A DNA stretch of 64,000 bases, taken from Hippasteria phrygiana (taxonomy: Eukaryota; Echinodermata; Asteroidea; Valvatida; Goniasteridae). Both the position numbers and the translations under genes were made by a program. The notes beneath the pieces are model-generated. The model ran no database searches and had not been told where the DNA came from. It saw only the letters and a list, made by a program, of their open reading frames with translations. The stretch covers positions 2,170,001 through 2,234,000 of the forward strand of contig JAZGUH010000533.1 of NCBI GenBank assembly GCA_037893225.1, read 5' to 3'. This document shows, one piece after another, positions 22,501 to 36,234 of the stretch. The number at the start of each line of letters is the position of its first letter. The stretch's first letter is position 1.

Positions 22501-23091
22501 AGTTTTCAGGCAATAAAATGGATCAGATTTCATAGATTTCAAATTTCTTGTTACGCCGGATTGGCTGTTTAAAACACCCATGTGATGGGCTTTTGACCAA
22601 CGGCAGTGGAACAGGGGGGGGGGGGGGCAGCAAGGGGAAATTTCCGGCCCCCCTTCACTTTTGGCAGTTAATACACATAAAGAAAAACACAAAACGACAG
22701 AATTACCCCTCTCCCCCCCCCCCCCCCCCCCCCCACACTTTCAAAAGTGTTCTGGCGCCGTTGCTATTGACTAATAGGAAGAGGTAGACTGTCTTGGGTT
22801 TTTATAAATGGTTTCTATAACACTTAATTGTTTAACCTTAACTTTCATTTCTAGTGCTGTCTTACTAAAGAACAGAGATAATAGTCGTCTTACATTCCTG
22901 TAATGAACTACAGGACAAAACAGTCTAATTCTAAAACAATACCTAAAAAGTAATTTTGCTTGAAGTTGATATTTAATTACAATCGGATTAAAAAAATTCA
23001 TTGAAAATGAAACATTAATTCAACAAGATGTACAGATAGTTTGAGAGGAGATAAGTATCCTGGAACACAAATATAGCTTAGCCTGACTCTG

Positions 23092-24053
23092 TATGTCTAT
23101 AATTCAAAAAGAATGTTATAAGACGTCTGATTGTTTCTGTGCTTTTCACTGAATGCACTTGTTAAATACACAACTTTTTCTCTTCAACATTTTGTTTTAA
23201 GGCTTGTATTGGAGTAACTTGCCTCTCAAATTTGAATTTTTATTAATATTATGTGATATGTTCTTGATAAAAATGCATATTGACATTGTGGCACGTAGGA
23301 AGCAATAAAAAGAATTCTTTGAAAACAAGACCTTTGAATAAGGAGAGTTATTTAATGAAGTCTTACTGGTATATTTTTATTACAGTATATAATTGAAAGA
23401 AAATACAGTCTTATTAACCCTAATAGTCCTGAATTCTCTAATTTTAATATGATTTTCCACACACCCTAGGGAGGTACAGTTAAATGCAAGGAAAGTCCGA
23501 CATAATCTTGCTGGTCAAAAGTTTCTCTGCCACAATTGACAAACCTGTCAACGTTTTAGCGCAAGAGGGCGGTAGTACTTAAAAAAATACTCCTCTGGTT
23601 GTGTTTAGTGAATTGTAGAGGGCAGCATACGAGTTTACTGGTAAAAATTAGTTCACGGATTTTGTCCGGTGGCGCCTAGCACTTTATACCAAACTTAACT
23701 AACAATTTAAGGCAAACACACACATAGAGCGCTGGGTGAGACCGAAGCATACCCCCTGTAGTGTTTGAAGACGAAAAACCAGTAATTGACGCAACACACC
23801 TTAAAGAATGGACGGCTGAAACAAACTTGATTTGAGCAGTAGAAAATCACAGAACGCATTTTGTTTAATACATTGGGAATTATAAACTGGAAATTAAATG
23901 TAAGGTAATCCAAATGACTATTGAGACAACATTTACTTGAGTAGAACAAAATACAACAATTATTTTTGAAAATTATGTTAAATCCTCCCCAAATCACAGA
24001 ACGTAAAACTTGTTTACCTAAAAAACCTATTTCAAAAAGAATTACAATAAGAA
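23092..24053. repeat. ~955-bp tandem unit (epsilon), copy 1; left edge of the array
   Basis: The repeat begins TATGTCTATAATTCAAAAAG at the junction with unique sequence and runs into copy 2. The same unit occurs as tandem pairs at 27830-29750 and 53022-54942. Landmarks are GAATGTTATAAGACG, AGCGCAAGAGGGCGGTAGTA and GTCCGGTGGCGCCTAGCACT. It lacks the TGACGTCA nodes that mark the rest of the array. The 60-96-codon open frames in it (- strand) recur in every copy but have no domain and are repeat artefacts. Confidence 0.85.
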
Positions 24054-25010
24054 TTTGGAAAGAATGTTATAAGACGCATGATTGTTTCTGTGCTTTTCAC
24101 TGAATGCACTTGTTAAATACTCAACTTTTTCTCTTCAACATTTTGTTTTCAGGCTTGTATTGGAGTAACTTGCCTCTCAAATTTGAATCTTTATTAATAT
24201 TATGTGATATGTTCTTGATAAAAATGCATGTTGACATTGTGGCACGTAGGAAGCAATAAAAAGAATTCTTTGAAAACAAGACTTTGAATAAAGAGAGTTA
24301 TTTAATGAAGTCTTACTAGTATATTTTTATTACAGTATATAATTGAAAGAAAATACGGTCTTATTAACCCTAATAGTCCTGAATTCTCCAATTGTAATAT
24401 GATTTTCCACACACCCTAGGGAGGTACAGTTAAATGCAAGGAAAGTTCGACATAATCTTACTGGTCAAAAGTTTCTCTGCCACAATTGACAAACCTGTCA
24501 ACTTTTTAGCGCAAGAGGGCGGTAGTACTTAAAAAAATACTCCTCTGGTTGTGTTTAGTGAACTGTAGAGGGCAGCATACGAGTTTACTGGTAAAAATTC
24601 ATTCACGGATTTTGTCCGGTGGCGCCTAGCACTGTATACCAAACTTAACTAACAATTTAAGGCAAACACACACATAGAGCGGTGGATGAGAGCGAAGCAT
24701 ACCTCATGTAGTGTTTGAAAACGGAAAACCAGTAATTAACGCAACACACCTTAAAGAATAGACGGCTGAAACAAACTTTATTTGAGCAGTAGAAAATCAC
24801 AGAACGCATCTTTTTTAATACATTGGGAATTATAAACTGGAAATTAAAAGTAAGGTAATCCAAAATACGATTGAGACAACATTTACTTGAGTGGAACAAA
24901 ATACAACAACTATTTTTGAAAATTATGTTAAATCCTCCCAAATCACAGAACGTAAAATTTGTTAACCTAAAAAACCTATTTCAAAAAGAATTACAATAAG
25001 AATTTCGAAA
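24054..25010. repeat. ~955-bp tandem unit (epsilon), copy 2
   Basis: A near-identical head-to-tail copy of the preceding unit, with scattered substitutions. It ends where the sequence changes to GAAATTAGCATGTTCAG, the start of TGACGTCA-bearing repeats. Confidence 0.85.
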
Positions 25011-26556
25011 TTAGCATGTTCAGTTGATGAGATAGGCCTTATAGTTTAAAGATTCAAAAGTAAAAAAATTACTATAAAATCATATGATGACGTTACCATA
25101 ACGTCGCATCAATTTTCATATATAACACATGCCGGCCTACAAGCATTCCTGACACAAAATTGTTTAAGATAATCTACTGGGCTACCTAGATATTACTTTT
25201 CAACTTAATCTGACTTCTACTTCGGTAAAAATATGGCTTCGAAAAATGCCCCTTTCAGATGACGTCACGTGACATGTGATACGTCAAAGTTCGGCACACA
25301 TTGTGAGCAGTTGGGGTAAGTGTCTGCCAAGTTTAAAAGTAGCCAAAGTGGCCGGTAAGAAAGAAAAAGTTTACAAATGCTATGCGCAATATTCTAGCAA
25401 CTTGAAAAAAATTTTTTTTTTATGACGTCATCATGACGTCACACAATTTTCGCTTTTTAGGGCATATCTTTGAGACATACCAAAGCTATAACAAAAAGAA
25501 TTTTGAAAATATCTTGTTTTGTTCGCTAGATATATTGAAAAGAATGTTACGATTCCAAAAATTTTACAATTCAGCGACTTGAAAAAAGACTACAAATCAA
25601 CCCTTTTTATAAACAGCATGCTCATTTAAGCCATGGTTATCTGCCCTTCCCAGAATTCCTTTGTGTTATATTGAATTTGGTCTAAATTTTGAAATGGCTC
25701 CTATTTCTTACTTGAGTGAGCCACGATCATGAAATTTTGGAATTACGTACAGAAAAATTCAATGTATACATTTTTGTAATCGGATTGACCCTTACATGCG
25801 TAAAAAAAAAAAATATTGTTGATGACGTCATCATGACGTCACACAATTTTCGCCTTTTAGGGCATATCTTTGAGACATACCAAAGCTATAACAAAAATAA
25901 TTTTTAAAATATCTTGTTTTGTTCGCTAGATATATTGAAAAGAATGTTACGATTTTAATACTTGAAAAATTCAGCGACTTGAAAAAAGACTAGAAATCAA
26001 CCCCTTTTATAAACAGCAAGCACATAATAGCCATGGTTATCTGTCCTTCCCAGAATTCCTTTGTGTTATATTGAATTTGATCTAAATTTTGAAATGGCTG
26101 TTATTTCTTACTTGAGTGAGCCACGATCATGAAATTTTGGAATTGGGTACAGGAAAATTCAATATATACATTTTTGTAATCGGATTGAACCTTACATGCG
26201 TTTAAGAAAAAACGATTTTTTTATGACGTCATCATGACGTCACACAGGTTTCGCTTTTTAGGGCATATCTTTGAGACATACCAAAGCTATAAGAAAAAGA
26301 ATTTTGAAAATATCTTGTTTTGTTCGCTAGATATAATTTAATGAATGTTACGATTTTCAAAATTCTAAAATTCATAAAAAATCACGTGATGACGTCATCA
26401 TGACGTAAAAGTTCGGCATACATTCTGAGCAGTTGGTCTAAGTGTCTGTTAAGTTTAAAGGCAATCGGCTGCATAAAAGTAGCCAAAGTCCCTGGCAGAA
26501 AGAAATCGTGTACAAACGCTATGGGCAAAAGTCTGAAAAAGAAAAAAAAAAAAAAA
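25011..26556 (-). mobile_element. Array module 0 (partial Helitron-like element)
   Basis: The stretch has TGACGTCA nodes and ~400-bp units (nodes near 25423, 25823 and 26223). Its right end is CTGAAAAAG plus an A-rich run, which on the - strand is a T-rich 5' end starting TCTTTTTCAG. Its left (3') end with hairpin and CTAG is not visible, being replaced by the epsilon units. Orientation is inferred from the neighbouring modules. Confidence 0.6.
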
Positions 26557-29500
26557 CTAGACATGTTATGTGTTTGTCCCGTGGACAAACACAGGGCTGT
26601 TTCGTGTTTTTTTTATTGTGTTAGTTAGTCAAATGTTTATACAATAATTAACGTTATTGGATGTGTGAAGGATTGGTTTAAAGAAAGAAATCGAGTACAA
26701 ATGTTATGGGGAATAGTGTAGCGAATGCTCCTTTAAAATGACATCACGTGACATGTGATCACTTCATAACGTCAAGTCAATGTTCACCTATAACACCCGG
26801 TGGCATACCTAGATACATGTTTGAACTTAATCGGACTTGTACTTTTGTAGATATATGGCTTTGAAAAATGCCTCTTTAAGATGACGTCACGTGACATGTG
26901 ATGATGTCATCATGACGTAAAAGTTCGACACACATTCTGAGCAGTTGGTCTAAGTGTCTGCCAATTTGAAAAGTACCCAAAGTGCCAATAAGAAAAAAGT
27001 GTACAAATGCTATGGGCAATAGTCTAGCGAATGCTCCTTTAAGATGACATCACGTGACATGTGATGTCATCATAACGTTATGTCAACTTTCATCTATAAC
27101 ACACCGTGTAGCATACTTAGATATTACGTTTCAACTTAATCGGACTTGTACTTTTGTAGATACACAATGTATGGCTACGAAAAATGCCCTTTTAAGATGA
27201 CGTCAAGTTGACATGTGATGACGTCATCATGACATAAAAGTTCGACACACATTCTGAGCAGTTGGTCTAAGTGTCTGCCAATTTTAAAAGTACCCAAAGT
27301 GCCAGTAAGAAAAAAACATGTACAAATGCAATAGTCTAGCGAATGCCCCTTTAAGATGACATCACGTGACATGTGATGACATCATGATAATGTCATGTCA
27401 ATTTCCATCTATAAACCTACTGGCCTACCTAGATATTACGTTTCAACTTAATTGAACTTGTACTTTTGTTGATATATGGCTTCCAAAACTGCCCCTTTAA
27501 GATGACGTCACGTGACATGTGATGACGTCGTCCTATTGTCATGTTTATTTTCATCTATGAACCTGCAGACCTACCTGGATATTACATTTCAACTTAATCG
27601 AATTTGTACTTTTGTAGATATATGGCTTCAAAACTGCCCCTTTAAGATGACGTCACGTGACATGTGATGACATCAATCATGATAATGTCATGTCAATTTT
27701 CAGCTATAAACCTACTGGGCTACCTAGATATTACTTTTCAACTGAATCGAACTTGTACTTTTGTAGATATATAGCTTCAAAAACTGCCCCTTTAAGATGA
27801 CGTCACGTGGCATGTGATGACGTCATCATGTATGTCTGTAATTCAAAAAGAATGTTATAAGACGCCTGATTGTTTCTGTGCTTTTCACTGAATGCACTTG
27901 TTAAATACACAACTTTTTCTCTTCAACATTTTGTTTTCAGGCTTGTATTGGAGTAACTTGCCTCTCAAATTTGAATCTATATTAATATTATGTGATATGT
28001 TCTTGATAAAAATGGATGTTGACATTGTGGCACGTAGGAAGCAATAAAAAAAATTCTTTGAAAACAAGACCTTTGAATAAAGAGAGTTATTTAATGAAGT
28101 CTTACTAGTATATTTTTATTACAGTATATAATTGAAAGAAAATACGGTCTTATTAACCCTAATAGTCCTGAATTCTCCAATTGTAATATGATTTTCCACA
28201 CACCCTAGGGAGGTACAGTTAAATGCAAGGAAAGTTCGACATAATCTTACTGGTCAAAAGTTTCTCTGCCACAATTGACAAACCTGTCAACTTTTTAGCG
28301 CAAGAGGGCGGTAGTACTTAAAAAAATACTCCTCTGGTTGTGTTTAGTGAACTGTAGAGGGCAGCATACGAGTTTACTGGTAAAAACTCATTCACGGATT
28401 TTGTCCGGTGGCGCCTAGCACTGTATACCAAACTTAACTAACAATTTAAGGCAAACACACACATAGAGCGGTGGGTGAGAGCGAAGCATACCCCATGTAG
28501 TGTTTGAAAACGGAAAACCAGTAATTAACGCAACACACCTTAAAGAATAGACGGCTGAAACAAACTTTATTTGAGCAGTAGAAAATCACAGAACGCATTT
28601 TGTTTAATACATTGGGAATTATAAACTGGAAATTAAATGTAAGGTAATCCAAAAGACGATTGAGACAACATTTACTTGAGTGGAACAAAATACAACAATT
28701 ATTTTTGAAAATTATGTTAAATCCTCCCAAATCACAGAACGCAAAACTTGTTTACCTATGACGTAAAAAACATATTTCAAAAAGAATTACAATAAGAATT
28801 TGGAAAGAATGTTATAAGACGCATGATTGTTTCTGTGCTTTTCACTGAATGCACTTGTTAAATACACAACTTTTTCTCTTCAACATTTTGTTTTCAGGCT
28901 TGTATTGGAGTAACTTGCCTCTCAAATTTGAATCTTTATTAATATTATGTGATATGTTCTTGATAAAAATGCATGTTGACATTGTGGCACGTAGGAAGCA
29001 ATAAAAAGAATTCTTTGAAAACAAGACCTTTGAATAAAGAGAGTTATTTAATGAAGTCTTACTGGTATATTTTTATTACAGTATATAATTGAAAGAAAAT
29101 ACGGTCTTATTAACCCTAATAGTCCTGAATTCTCCAATTGTAATATGATTTTCCACACACCCTAGGGAGGTACAGTTAAATGCAAGGAAAGTTCGACATA
29201 ATCTTACTGGTCAAAAGTTTCTCTGCCACAATTGACAAACCTGTCAACTTTTTAGCGCAAGAGGGCGGTAGTACTTAAAAAAATACTCCTCTGGTTGTGT
29301 TTAGTGAACTGTAGAGGGCAGCATACGAGTTTACTGGTAAAAACTCATTCACGGATTTTGTCCGGTGGCGCCTAGCACTGTATACCAAACTTAACTAACA
29401 ATTTAAGGCAAACACACACATAGAGCGGTGGGTGAGAGCGAAGCATACCCCATGTAGTGTTTGAAAACGGAAAACTAGTAATTAACGCAACACACCTTAA

Positions 29501-32117
29501 AGAATAGACGGCTGAAACAAACTTTATTTGAGCAGTAGAAAATCACAGAACGCATTTTTTTTAATACATTGGGAATTATAAACTGGAAATTAAAAGTAAG
29601 GTAATCCAAAATACGATTGAGACAACATTTACTTGAGTGGAACAAAATACAACAACTATTTTTGAAAATTATGTTAAATCCTCCCAAATCACAGAACGTA
29701 AAACTTGTTTACCTAAAAAACCTATTTCAAAAAGAATTACAATAAGAATTTCGAAATTAGCATGTTCAGTTGATGAGATAGGCCTTATAGCTTAAAGATT
29801 CAAAAGTAAAAAAATTACTATAAAATCATATGATGACGTCACCATAACGTCGCATCAATTTTCATATATAACACATGCCGGCCTACAAGCATTCCTGACA
29901 CAAAATTGTTTAAGATAATCTACTGGGCTACCTAGATATTACTTTTCAACTTAATCTGACTTCTACTTCGGTAAAAGTATGGCTTCGAAAAATTCCCCTT
30001 TCAGATGACGTCACGTGACATGTGATGACGTCACCATGACGTAAAGGTTCGGCACACATTGTGAGCAGTTGGGGTAAGTGTCTGCCAAGTTTAAAAGTAG
30101 CCAAAGTGGCCGGTAAGAAAGAAAACGTTTACAAATGCTATGGGCAATATTCTAGCGACTTGAAAAAAGATTTTTTTTATGACGTCATCATGACGTCACA
30201 CAATTTTCGCTTTTTAGGGCATATCTTTGAGACATACCAAAGCTATAACAAAAAGAATTTTGAAAATATCTTGTTTTGTTCGCTAGATATATTGAAAAGA
30301 ATGTTACGATTCCAAAAATTTAACAATTCAGCGACTTGAAAAAAGACTACAAATCAACCCTTTTTATAAACAGCATGCTCATTTAAGCCATGGTTATCTG
30401 CCCTTCCCAGAATTCCTTTGTGTTATATTGAATTTGGTCTAAATTTTGAAATGGCTCCTATTTCTTACTTGAGTGAGCCACGATCATGAAATTTTGGAAT
30501 TAGGTACAGAAAAATTCAATGTATACATTTTTGTAATCGGATTGACCCTTACATGCGTTAAAAAAAAAAAATATTGTTCATGACGTCATCATGACGTCAC
30601 ACAATTTTCGCCTTTTAGGGCATATCTTTGAGACATACCAAAGCTATAACAAAAATAATTTTTAAAATATCTTGTTTTGTTCGCTAGATATATTGAAAAG
30701 AATGTTACGATTTTAATACTTCAAAAATTCAGCGACTTGAAAAAAGACTAGAAATCAACCCCTTTTATAAACAGCAAGCTCATAATAGCCATGGTTATCA
30801 GCCCTTCCCAGAATTCCTTTGTGTTATATTGAATTTGGTCTAAATTTTGAAATGGCTGTTATTTCTTACTTGAGTGAGCCACGATCATGAAATTTTGGAA
30901 TTGGGTACAGAAAAATACAATGTATACATTTTTGTAATCAGATTGACCCTTACATGCGTTTAAAAAAAAAAATATTGTTGATGACGTCATCATGACGTCA
31001 CACAATTTTCGCCATTTAGGGCATATCTTTGAGACATACCAAAGCTGTAACAAAAATAATTTTGAAAATATCTTGTTTTGTTCGCTAGATATATTGAAAA
31101 GAATGTTACGATTTTAAAACTTCAAAAATTCAGCGACTTGAAAAAAGACTAGAAATCAACCCCTTTTATAAACAGCAAGCTCATAATAGCCATGGTTATC
31201 AGCCCGTCCCAGAATTCCTTTGTGTTATATTGAATTTGGTCTAAATTTTGAAATGGCTGTCATTTCTTACTTGAGTGAGCCACGATCATGAAATTTTGGA
31301 ATTGGGTACAGAAAAATACAATGTATACATTTTTGTAATCGGATTGACCCTTACATGCGTTAAAAAAAAAAAAAATTTTGATGACGTCATCATGACGTCA
31401 CACAATTTTCGCCTTTTAGGGCATATCTTTGAGACATACCAAAGCTATAACAAAAATAATTTTGAAAATATCTTGTTTTGTTCGCTAGATATATTGAAAA
31501 GAATGTTACGATTTTAATACTTCAAAAATTCAGCGACTTGAAAAAAGACTAGAAATCAACCCCTTTTATAAACAGCAAGCTCATAATAGCCATGGTTATC
31601 AGCCCGTCCCAGAATTCCTTTGTGTTATATTGAATTTGGTCTAAATTTTGAAATGGCTGTCATTTGTTACTTGAGTGAGCCACGATCATGAAATTTTGGA
31701 ATTGGGTACAGAAAAATACAATGTATACATTTTTGTAATCAGATTGACCCTTACATGCGTTAAAAAAAAAAAGCATTTTTGATGACGTCATCATGACGTC
31801 ACACAATTTTCGCTTTTTAAGGCATATCTTTGAGACATACCAAAGCTATAAGAAAAAGAATTTTGAAAATATCTTATTTTGTTCGCTAGATATAATTTAA
31901 TGAATGTTACGATTTTCAAAATTCAAAAATTCATAAAAAATTACGTGATGACGTCATCATGACGTAAAAGTTCGGCATGCATCCTGAGCAGTTGGTCTAA
32001 GTGTCTGTTAAATTTAAAGGCAATCGGCTGCATAAAAGTAGCCAAAGTGCCTGGCAGAAAGAAAACGTGTACAAATGCTATGGGCAAAAAGTCTGAAAAA
32101 GAAAAAAAAAAAAAAAA
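26557..32117 (-). mobile_element. Array module 1 (Helitron-like, 5.56 kb)
   Basis: The left boundary on the - strand reads TGTGTTTGTCC, 3-nt loop, GGACAAACACA (11-bp stem), 8 nt, CTAG, T: the layout of a Helitron 3' end. The right boundary is an A-rich run before the next CTAG. Inside are ~210-bp units with AAGATGACGTCACGTGACAT, two epsilon units (27830-29750) and ~400-bp units with nodes near 30580, 30980, 31381 and 31781. The whole module recurs at 51749-57308 with very few differences. No Rep/helicase or other protein gene is present. A SINE-like reading on the + strand (poly(A) tail) was considered; the conserved hairpin-CTAG-T favours Helitron. Confidence 0.65.
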
Positions 32118-33741
32118 CTAGACATGCTATGTGTTTGTCACGTTATGACAAACACAGGGCTGTTTCGGGGTTGTTTTGTTATTTTGGATGTGTAATATGC
32201 TTATAATAGTAAAAGGTGTTTGTTAGTTAAAGACGGAGGGGTTAGGATGTTCTTGTTGGGAGGAACATAAAATTTACAAAATAAAAAAAATCATAGAAAA
32301 TTTGCCGATGACGTCATCATGACGTCACTTCGGCTGCCGCATGCTTGTGGCACACTATCTACATACCCACCAATTTTTATGACGATTGGACCTACCCTTA
32401 TATGTGTTTTTTTTTTAATATATTTTTGATGTCGTCATGATGACGTCACACATTTTCTCATTTATGTGAAAGAATATAGAAGCTAACAAAGCTATTACAA
32501 AAAGAATTTTGAATTTAGCATGTTCTGGTGATGAGATATGGGTTTAAGAAACTTTAAGGTTAACAAACTTAAAAATTACTATAAAATCGTATGATGACGT
32601 CATGATGACGTCATGATGACGTCACCTCAATTTTCATCTATAACACGTACTTGTCTACCACCATAGCAGGTTTGAATGCAATCGGACCTACGGTTCTCTA
32701 GATATGTGCCCTTGAAAAATGCACCTTTAAGATGACGTCACATGACAAGTGATGACGTCATCATGACGTCACTCTTCGGCATACATTCTTAGCTTAGGGT
32801 CTCTGTTTGAGTTAAACCTGATTAAGATCTGAGGTTGTTTAGTGACCAAAGTGGCTCTTACAAAATTCGTGTACAAAGTCTATGGGATTTGGGATAAAAC
32901 TAAAAAGTCATAGAAAATCAGCTGATGACGTCATCATGACGTCACTTTGGATTTTACATGCTAGTGGCACTATCTACCTACCCACCAATTTTCATGACGA
33001 TCGGACATATCCTTATATGTGTTTTAAAAAGCACATTTTTGATGATGTCATCATGACGTCACACATTTTCTCCCTTTCAGGGCATATCTTTGAGACATAC
33101 CAAAGCTATAACAAAAATAATTTTGAAAATATCTTGTTCTGTTTGCTAGATATATTGAAAAGAATGTTACGATTTTAAAATTTTGAAAAATTCATAAAAA
33201 ATCATGTGATGACGTCATCATGACGTCACTTTGTATTCAGCATCCTAGTGACAGTATCTACCTACCCACCAATTTTCATGACGATCGGACCTATCCTTAT
33301 ATGTGTTTTAAAAAAGCACATTTTTGATGATGTCATCATGACGTCACACATTTTCTCCCTTTCAGGGCATATCTTTGAGACATACCAAAGCTATAACAAA
33401 AAGAATTTTGAAAATATCTTGTTTTGTTCGCTAGATATATTGAACAGAATTTTACGATTTTGAAATTTCAAAAATTCATAAAAAATCACGTGATGACGTC
33501 ATCATGACGTTAATGTTCGGCATACATTCTGAGCAGTTGGTCTAAGTGCCTGCCAAGTTTAAAGCCAATCGGCACCATAAAAGTAGCCAAAGTGCCAGTA
33601 AGAAAGAAAACGTGTACAAATGCAATGGGCATTTGGCTGAAAAAGAAGAAAAAAAAAAAGAAAAAAAAAAGAAAAAAAAAAAAATCTTAACGAAAACAAG
33701 GGCTGTTTCGGAAAAGTTTCCGAAACAGCCAAAAAGAAAAA
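32118..33741 (-). mobile_element. Array module 2 (Helitron-like)
   Basis: The 3' end (- strand) has an 11-bp stem TGTGTTTGTCA/TGACAAACACA with a 5-nt loop, 8 nt before CTAG-T. Relative to module 1, the closing pair changed from C:G to A:T on both arms. The interior carries ~300-bp units containing ATGACGATCGGAC and TGACGTCA nodes. The 5' end on the - strand is T-rich and includes one perfect hairpin (33701-33730). Confidence 0.7.
33701..33730. repeat. 14-bp hairpin in the A-rich junction
   Basis: GGCTGTTTCGGAAA and its exact inverse are separated by AG. It is preceded by TCTTAACGAAAACAAG and followed by an A-rich run and CTAG. It belongs to the same hairpin family as the array at 59812-60351. 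Confidence 0.9.
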
Positions 33742-34879
33742 CTAGACATTTGGTACAGTGTTTGTGGACAAACACAGGGCTGTTTTGTTTTTTTGTGTAA
33801 AATTGTGATTAAAATGAAATTTCAAAAATTTCAAAAATCATTAAAAAAAATTGACGATGACGTCATCATGACATCATTTCAGATTTTGCATGCTAATGAC
33901 AGTATCTACCTACCCACTACTTTTCATGACGATCGGACCTATCCTTATATGTGTTTAAAAAAAACACATTTTTGATGACGTCATCATGACGTCACACATT
34001 TTTTTCCCTTTTAGGGCATATCTTTGAGACCTACCAAAGCTATAACAAAAAGAATTTTGAAACTATCTTGTTTTGTTTGCGAGATATATTTAAAAGAATG
34101 TTACGATTTCAAAATTTCAGAAATTCATAACAAATCACGTGATGACGCCATCATGACGTCACTTTGGATTTTGCATCCTAGTGACAGTATCTACCTTCCC
34201 ACCAATTTTCATGACGATCGGACCTATCCTTATATGTGTTTTACAAAAGCACATTTCTGATGATGTCATCATGACGTCACACATTTTTTTCCTTTTTAGG
34301 GCATATCTTTAAGACCTACCAAAGCTATAACAAAAATAATTTTAAAAATATCTTGTTTTGTTTGCCAGATATATTTAAAAGAATTTTACGATTTCAAAAT
34401 TTCAAAAATTCATAACAAATCACGTGATGACGTCATCATGACGTCATTTCAGATTTTGCATGCTGGTGGCAGTATCTACCTACCCACCAATTTTCATGAC
34501 GATCGGACCTATCCTTATATGTGTTTTAAAAAAGCACATTTTTGATGATGTCATCATGACGTCACACATTTTTTTCCTTTTTAGGGCATATCTTTGAGAC
34601 ATACCAAAGCTATAACAAAAAGAATTTTGAAAATATCTTGTTTTGTTCGCTAGATATATTAAAAAAAAAATTACGATTTCAAAATTTCAAAAATTCATAA
34701 AAAATCACGTGATGACGTCATCATGACGTAAATGTACGGCATACATTCTGAGCAGTTAGTCTAAGTGTCTGCCAAGTTTAAAGCCAATCGGCAGCATAAA
34801 AGTAGCCAAAGTGCCAGTAAGAAAGAAAACGTGTACAAATGCTATGGGCATTTGTCTGAAAAAGAAGCACAAAAAAAAA
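33742..34879 (-). mobile_element. Array module 3 (Helitron-like, 1.14 kb)
   Basis: The 3' end (- strand) has GTGTTTGT/ACAAACAC around CC, then 12 nt, CTAG, T. The interior is ~300-bp units with TGACGTCA nodes and GACGATCGGACCTATCC. Its 3' end resembles module 12 (57309), with ACATTTGGTACAG against ACATCTGGTACAG next to CTAG. The 5' end (- strand) is T-rich, without an extra hairpin. Confidence 0.7.
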
Positions 34880-36148
34880 CTAGAGCCAATAGTGTTTGTG
34901 GACAAACACAGGGCTGTTTCGGTGTTTTTGTGTAAAATTTGGTGATTAAAATGAAATTTCAAAATTTTTAATAAAATTAAAAAAATTAACAAATTATAGA
35001 AAATTAGCCGATGAGGTCTCATGACGTCACTTCGGCTTCTGCATGCGGGTGGCACTATCTACATACCCACCAATTTTTATGACGATCGGACCTACCCTGA
35101 TATGTGTTTCAAAAAAGCATATTTTTGATGACGTCATGATGACGTCACACATTTTCCCATTTATGTGAAAGAATATAGGAGCTAACAAAGCTATTACAAA
35201 AAGAATTTTGAATTTAGCATGTTCTGTTAAAGAGATATGGGTTTAAGAAACTTTAAGGTTAAAAAACTTTACAATTACTATAAAATCGTATGATGAGGTC
35301 ATCATGACGTCACCTCAATTTTCATCTATAACACGTACTTGTCTACCACCATAGCAGGTTTGAATGCAATCGGACCTACGGTTCTCTAGATATGTGCCCT
35401 TGAAAAATGCACCTTTAAGATGACGTCACATGACAAGTGATGACGTCATCATGACGTCACTCTTCGGCATAAATTTTCAGCTTAGGGTCTCTGTTTGAGT
35501 TAAACCTGATAAAGATCTGAGGTTGTTTAGTGACCAAAGTGGCTCTTACAAAATTCGTGTACAAAGTCTATGGGATTTGGGATAGAACTAAAAATTCATA
35601 GAAAATCAGCCGATGACGTCATCATGACGTCACTTTGGATTTTACATGCTAGTGGCACTATCTACCTACCCACCAATTTTCATGACGATCGGACCTATCC
35701 TTATATGTGTTTTAAAAAAGCACATTTTTGATGACGTCATCATGACGTCACACATTTTCTCCCTTTTAGGGGATATCTTTGAGACATACCAAAGCTATAC
35801 CAAAAAGAATTTTGAAAATATCTTGTTTCGTTCGCCAGATATATTGAAAAGAATGTTACGATTTTAAAATTTCAAAAATTCATAAAAAATCACGTGATGA
35901 CGTCATCATGACGTAAATGTTCGGCATACATTCTGAGTAGTTAGTCTAAGTGTCTGCCAAGTTTAAAGCCAATCGGCACCATAAAAGTAGCCAAAGTGCC
36001 GGTAAGAAAGAAAACGTGTACAAATGCTATGGGCATTTGGCTGAAAAAGAAAAAAAAAAAAAAAAAGAAAAAAAAAAAAAAAAGAAAAAAAAAAAAATCT
36101 TAACGAAAACAAGGGCTGTTTCGGAAAAGTTTCCGAAACAGCCAAAAA

Positions 36149-36180
<32 letters not shown>

Positions 36181-36234
36181 ATCTTAACGAAAACAAGGGC
36201 TGTTTCGGAAAAGTTTCCGAAACAGCCAAAAAAA
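34880..36234 (-). mobile_element. Array module 4 (Helitron-like)
   Basis: The 3' end (- strand) is the same GTGTTTGT/ACAAACAC hairpin, 8 nt, CTAG, T. The interior is ~300-bp and ~600-bp type units with TGACGTCA nodes. The 5' end holds two perfect hairpins (36114-36143 and 36198-36227), both GGCTGTTTCGGAAA type, each in its own A-rich (+) tract. Confidence 0.7.
36114..36227. repeat. Two tandem hairpin units in the A-rich junction
   Basis: Two copies of TCTTAACGAAAACAAG plus a 14-bp hairpin are separated by ~40 nt of A with an occasional G. Both hairpins have identical arms. Confidence 0.9.
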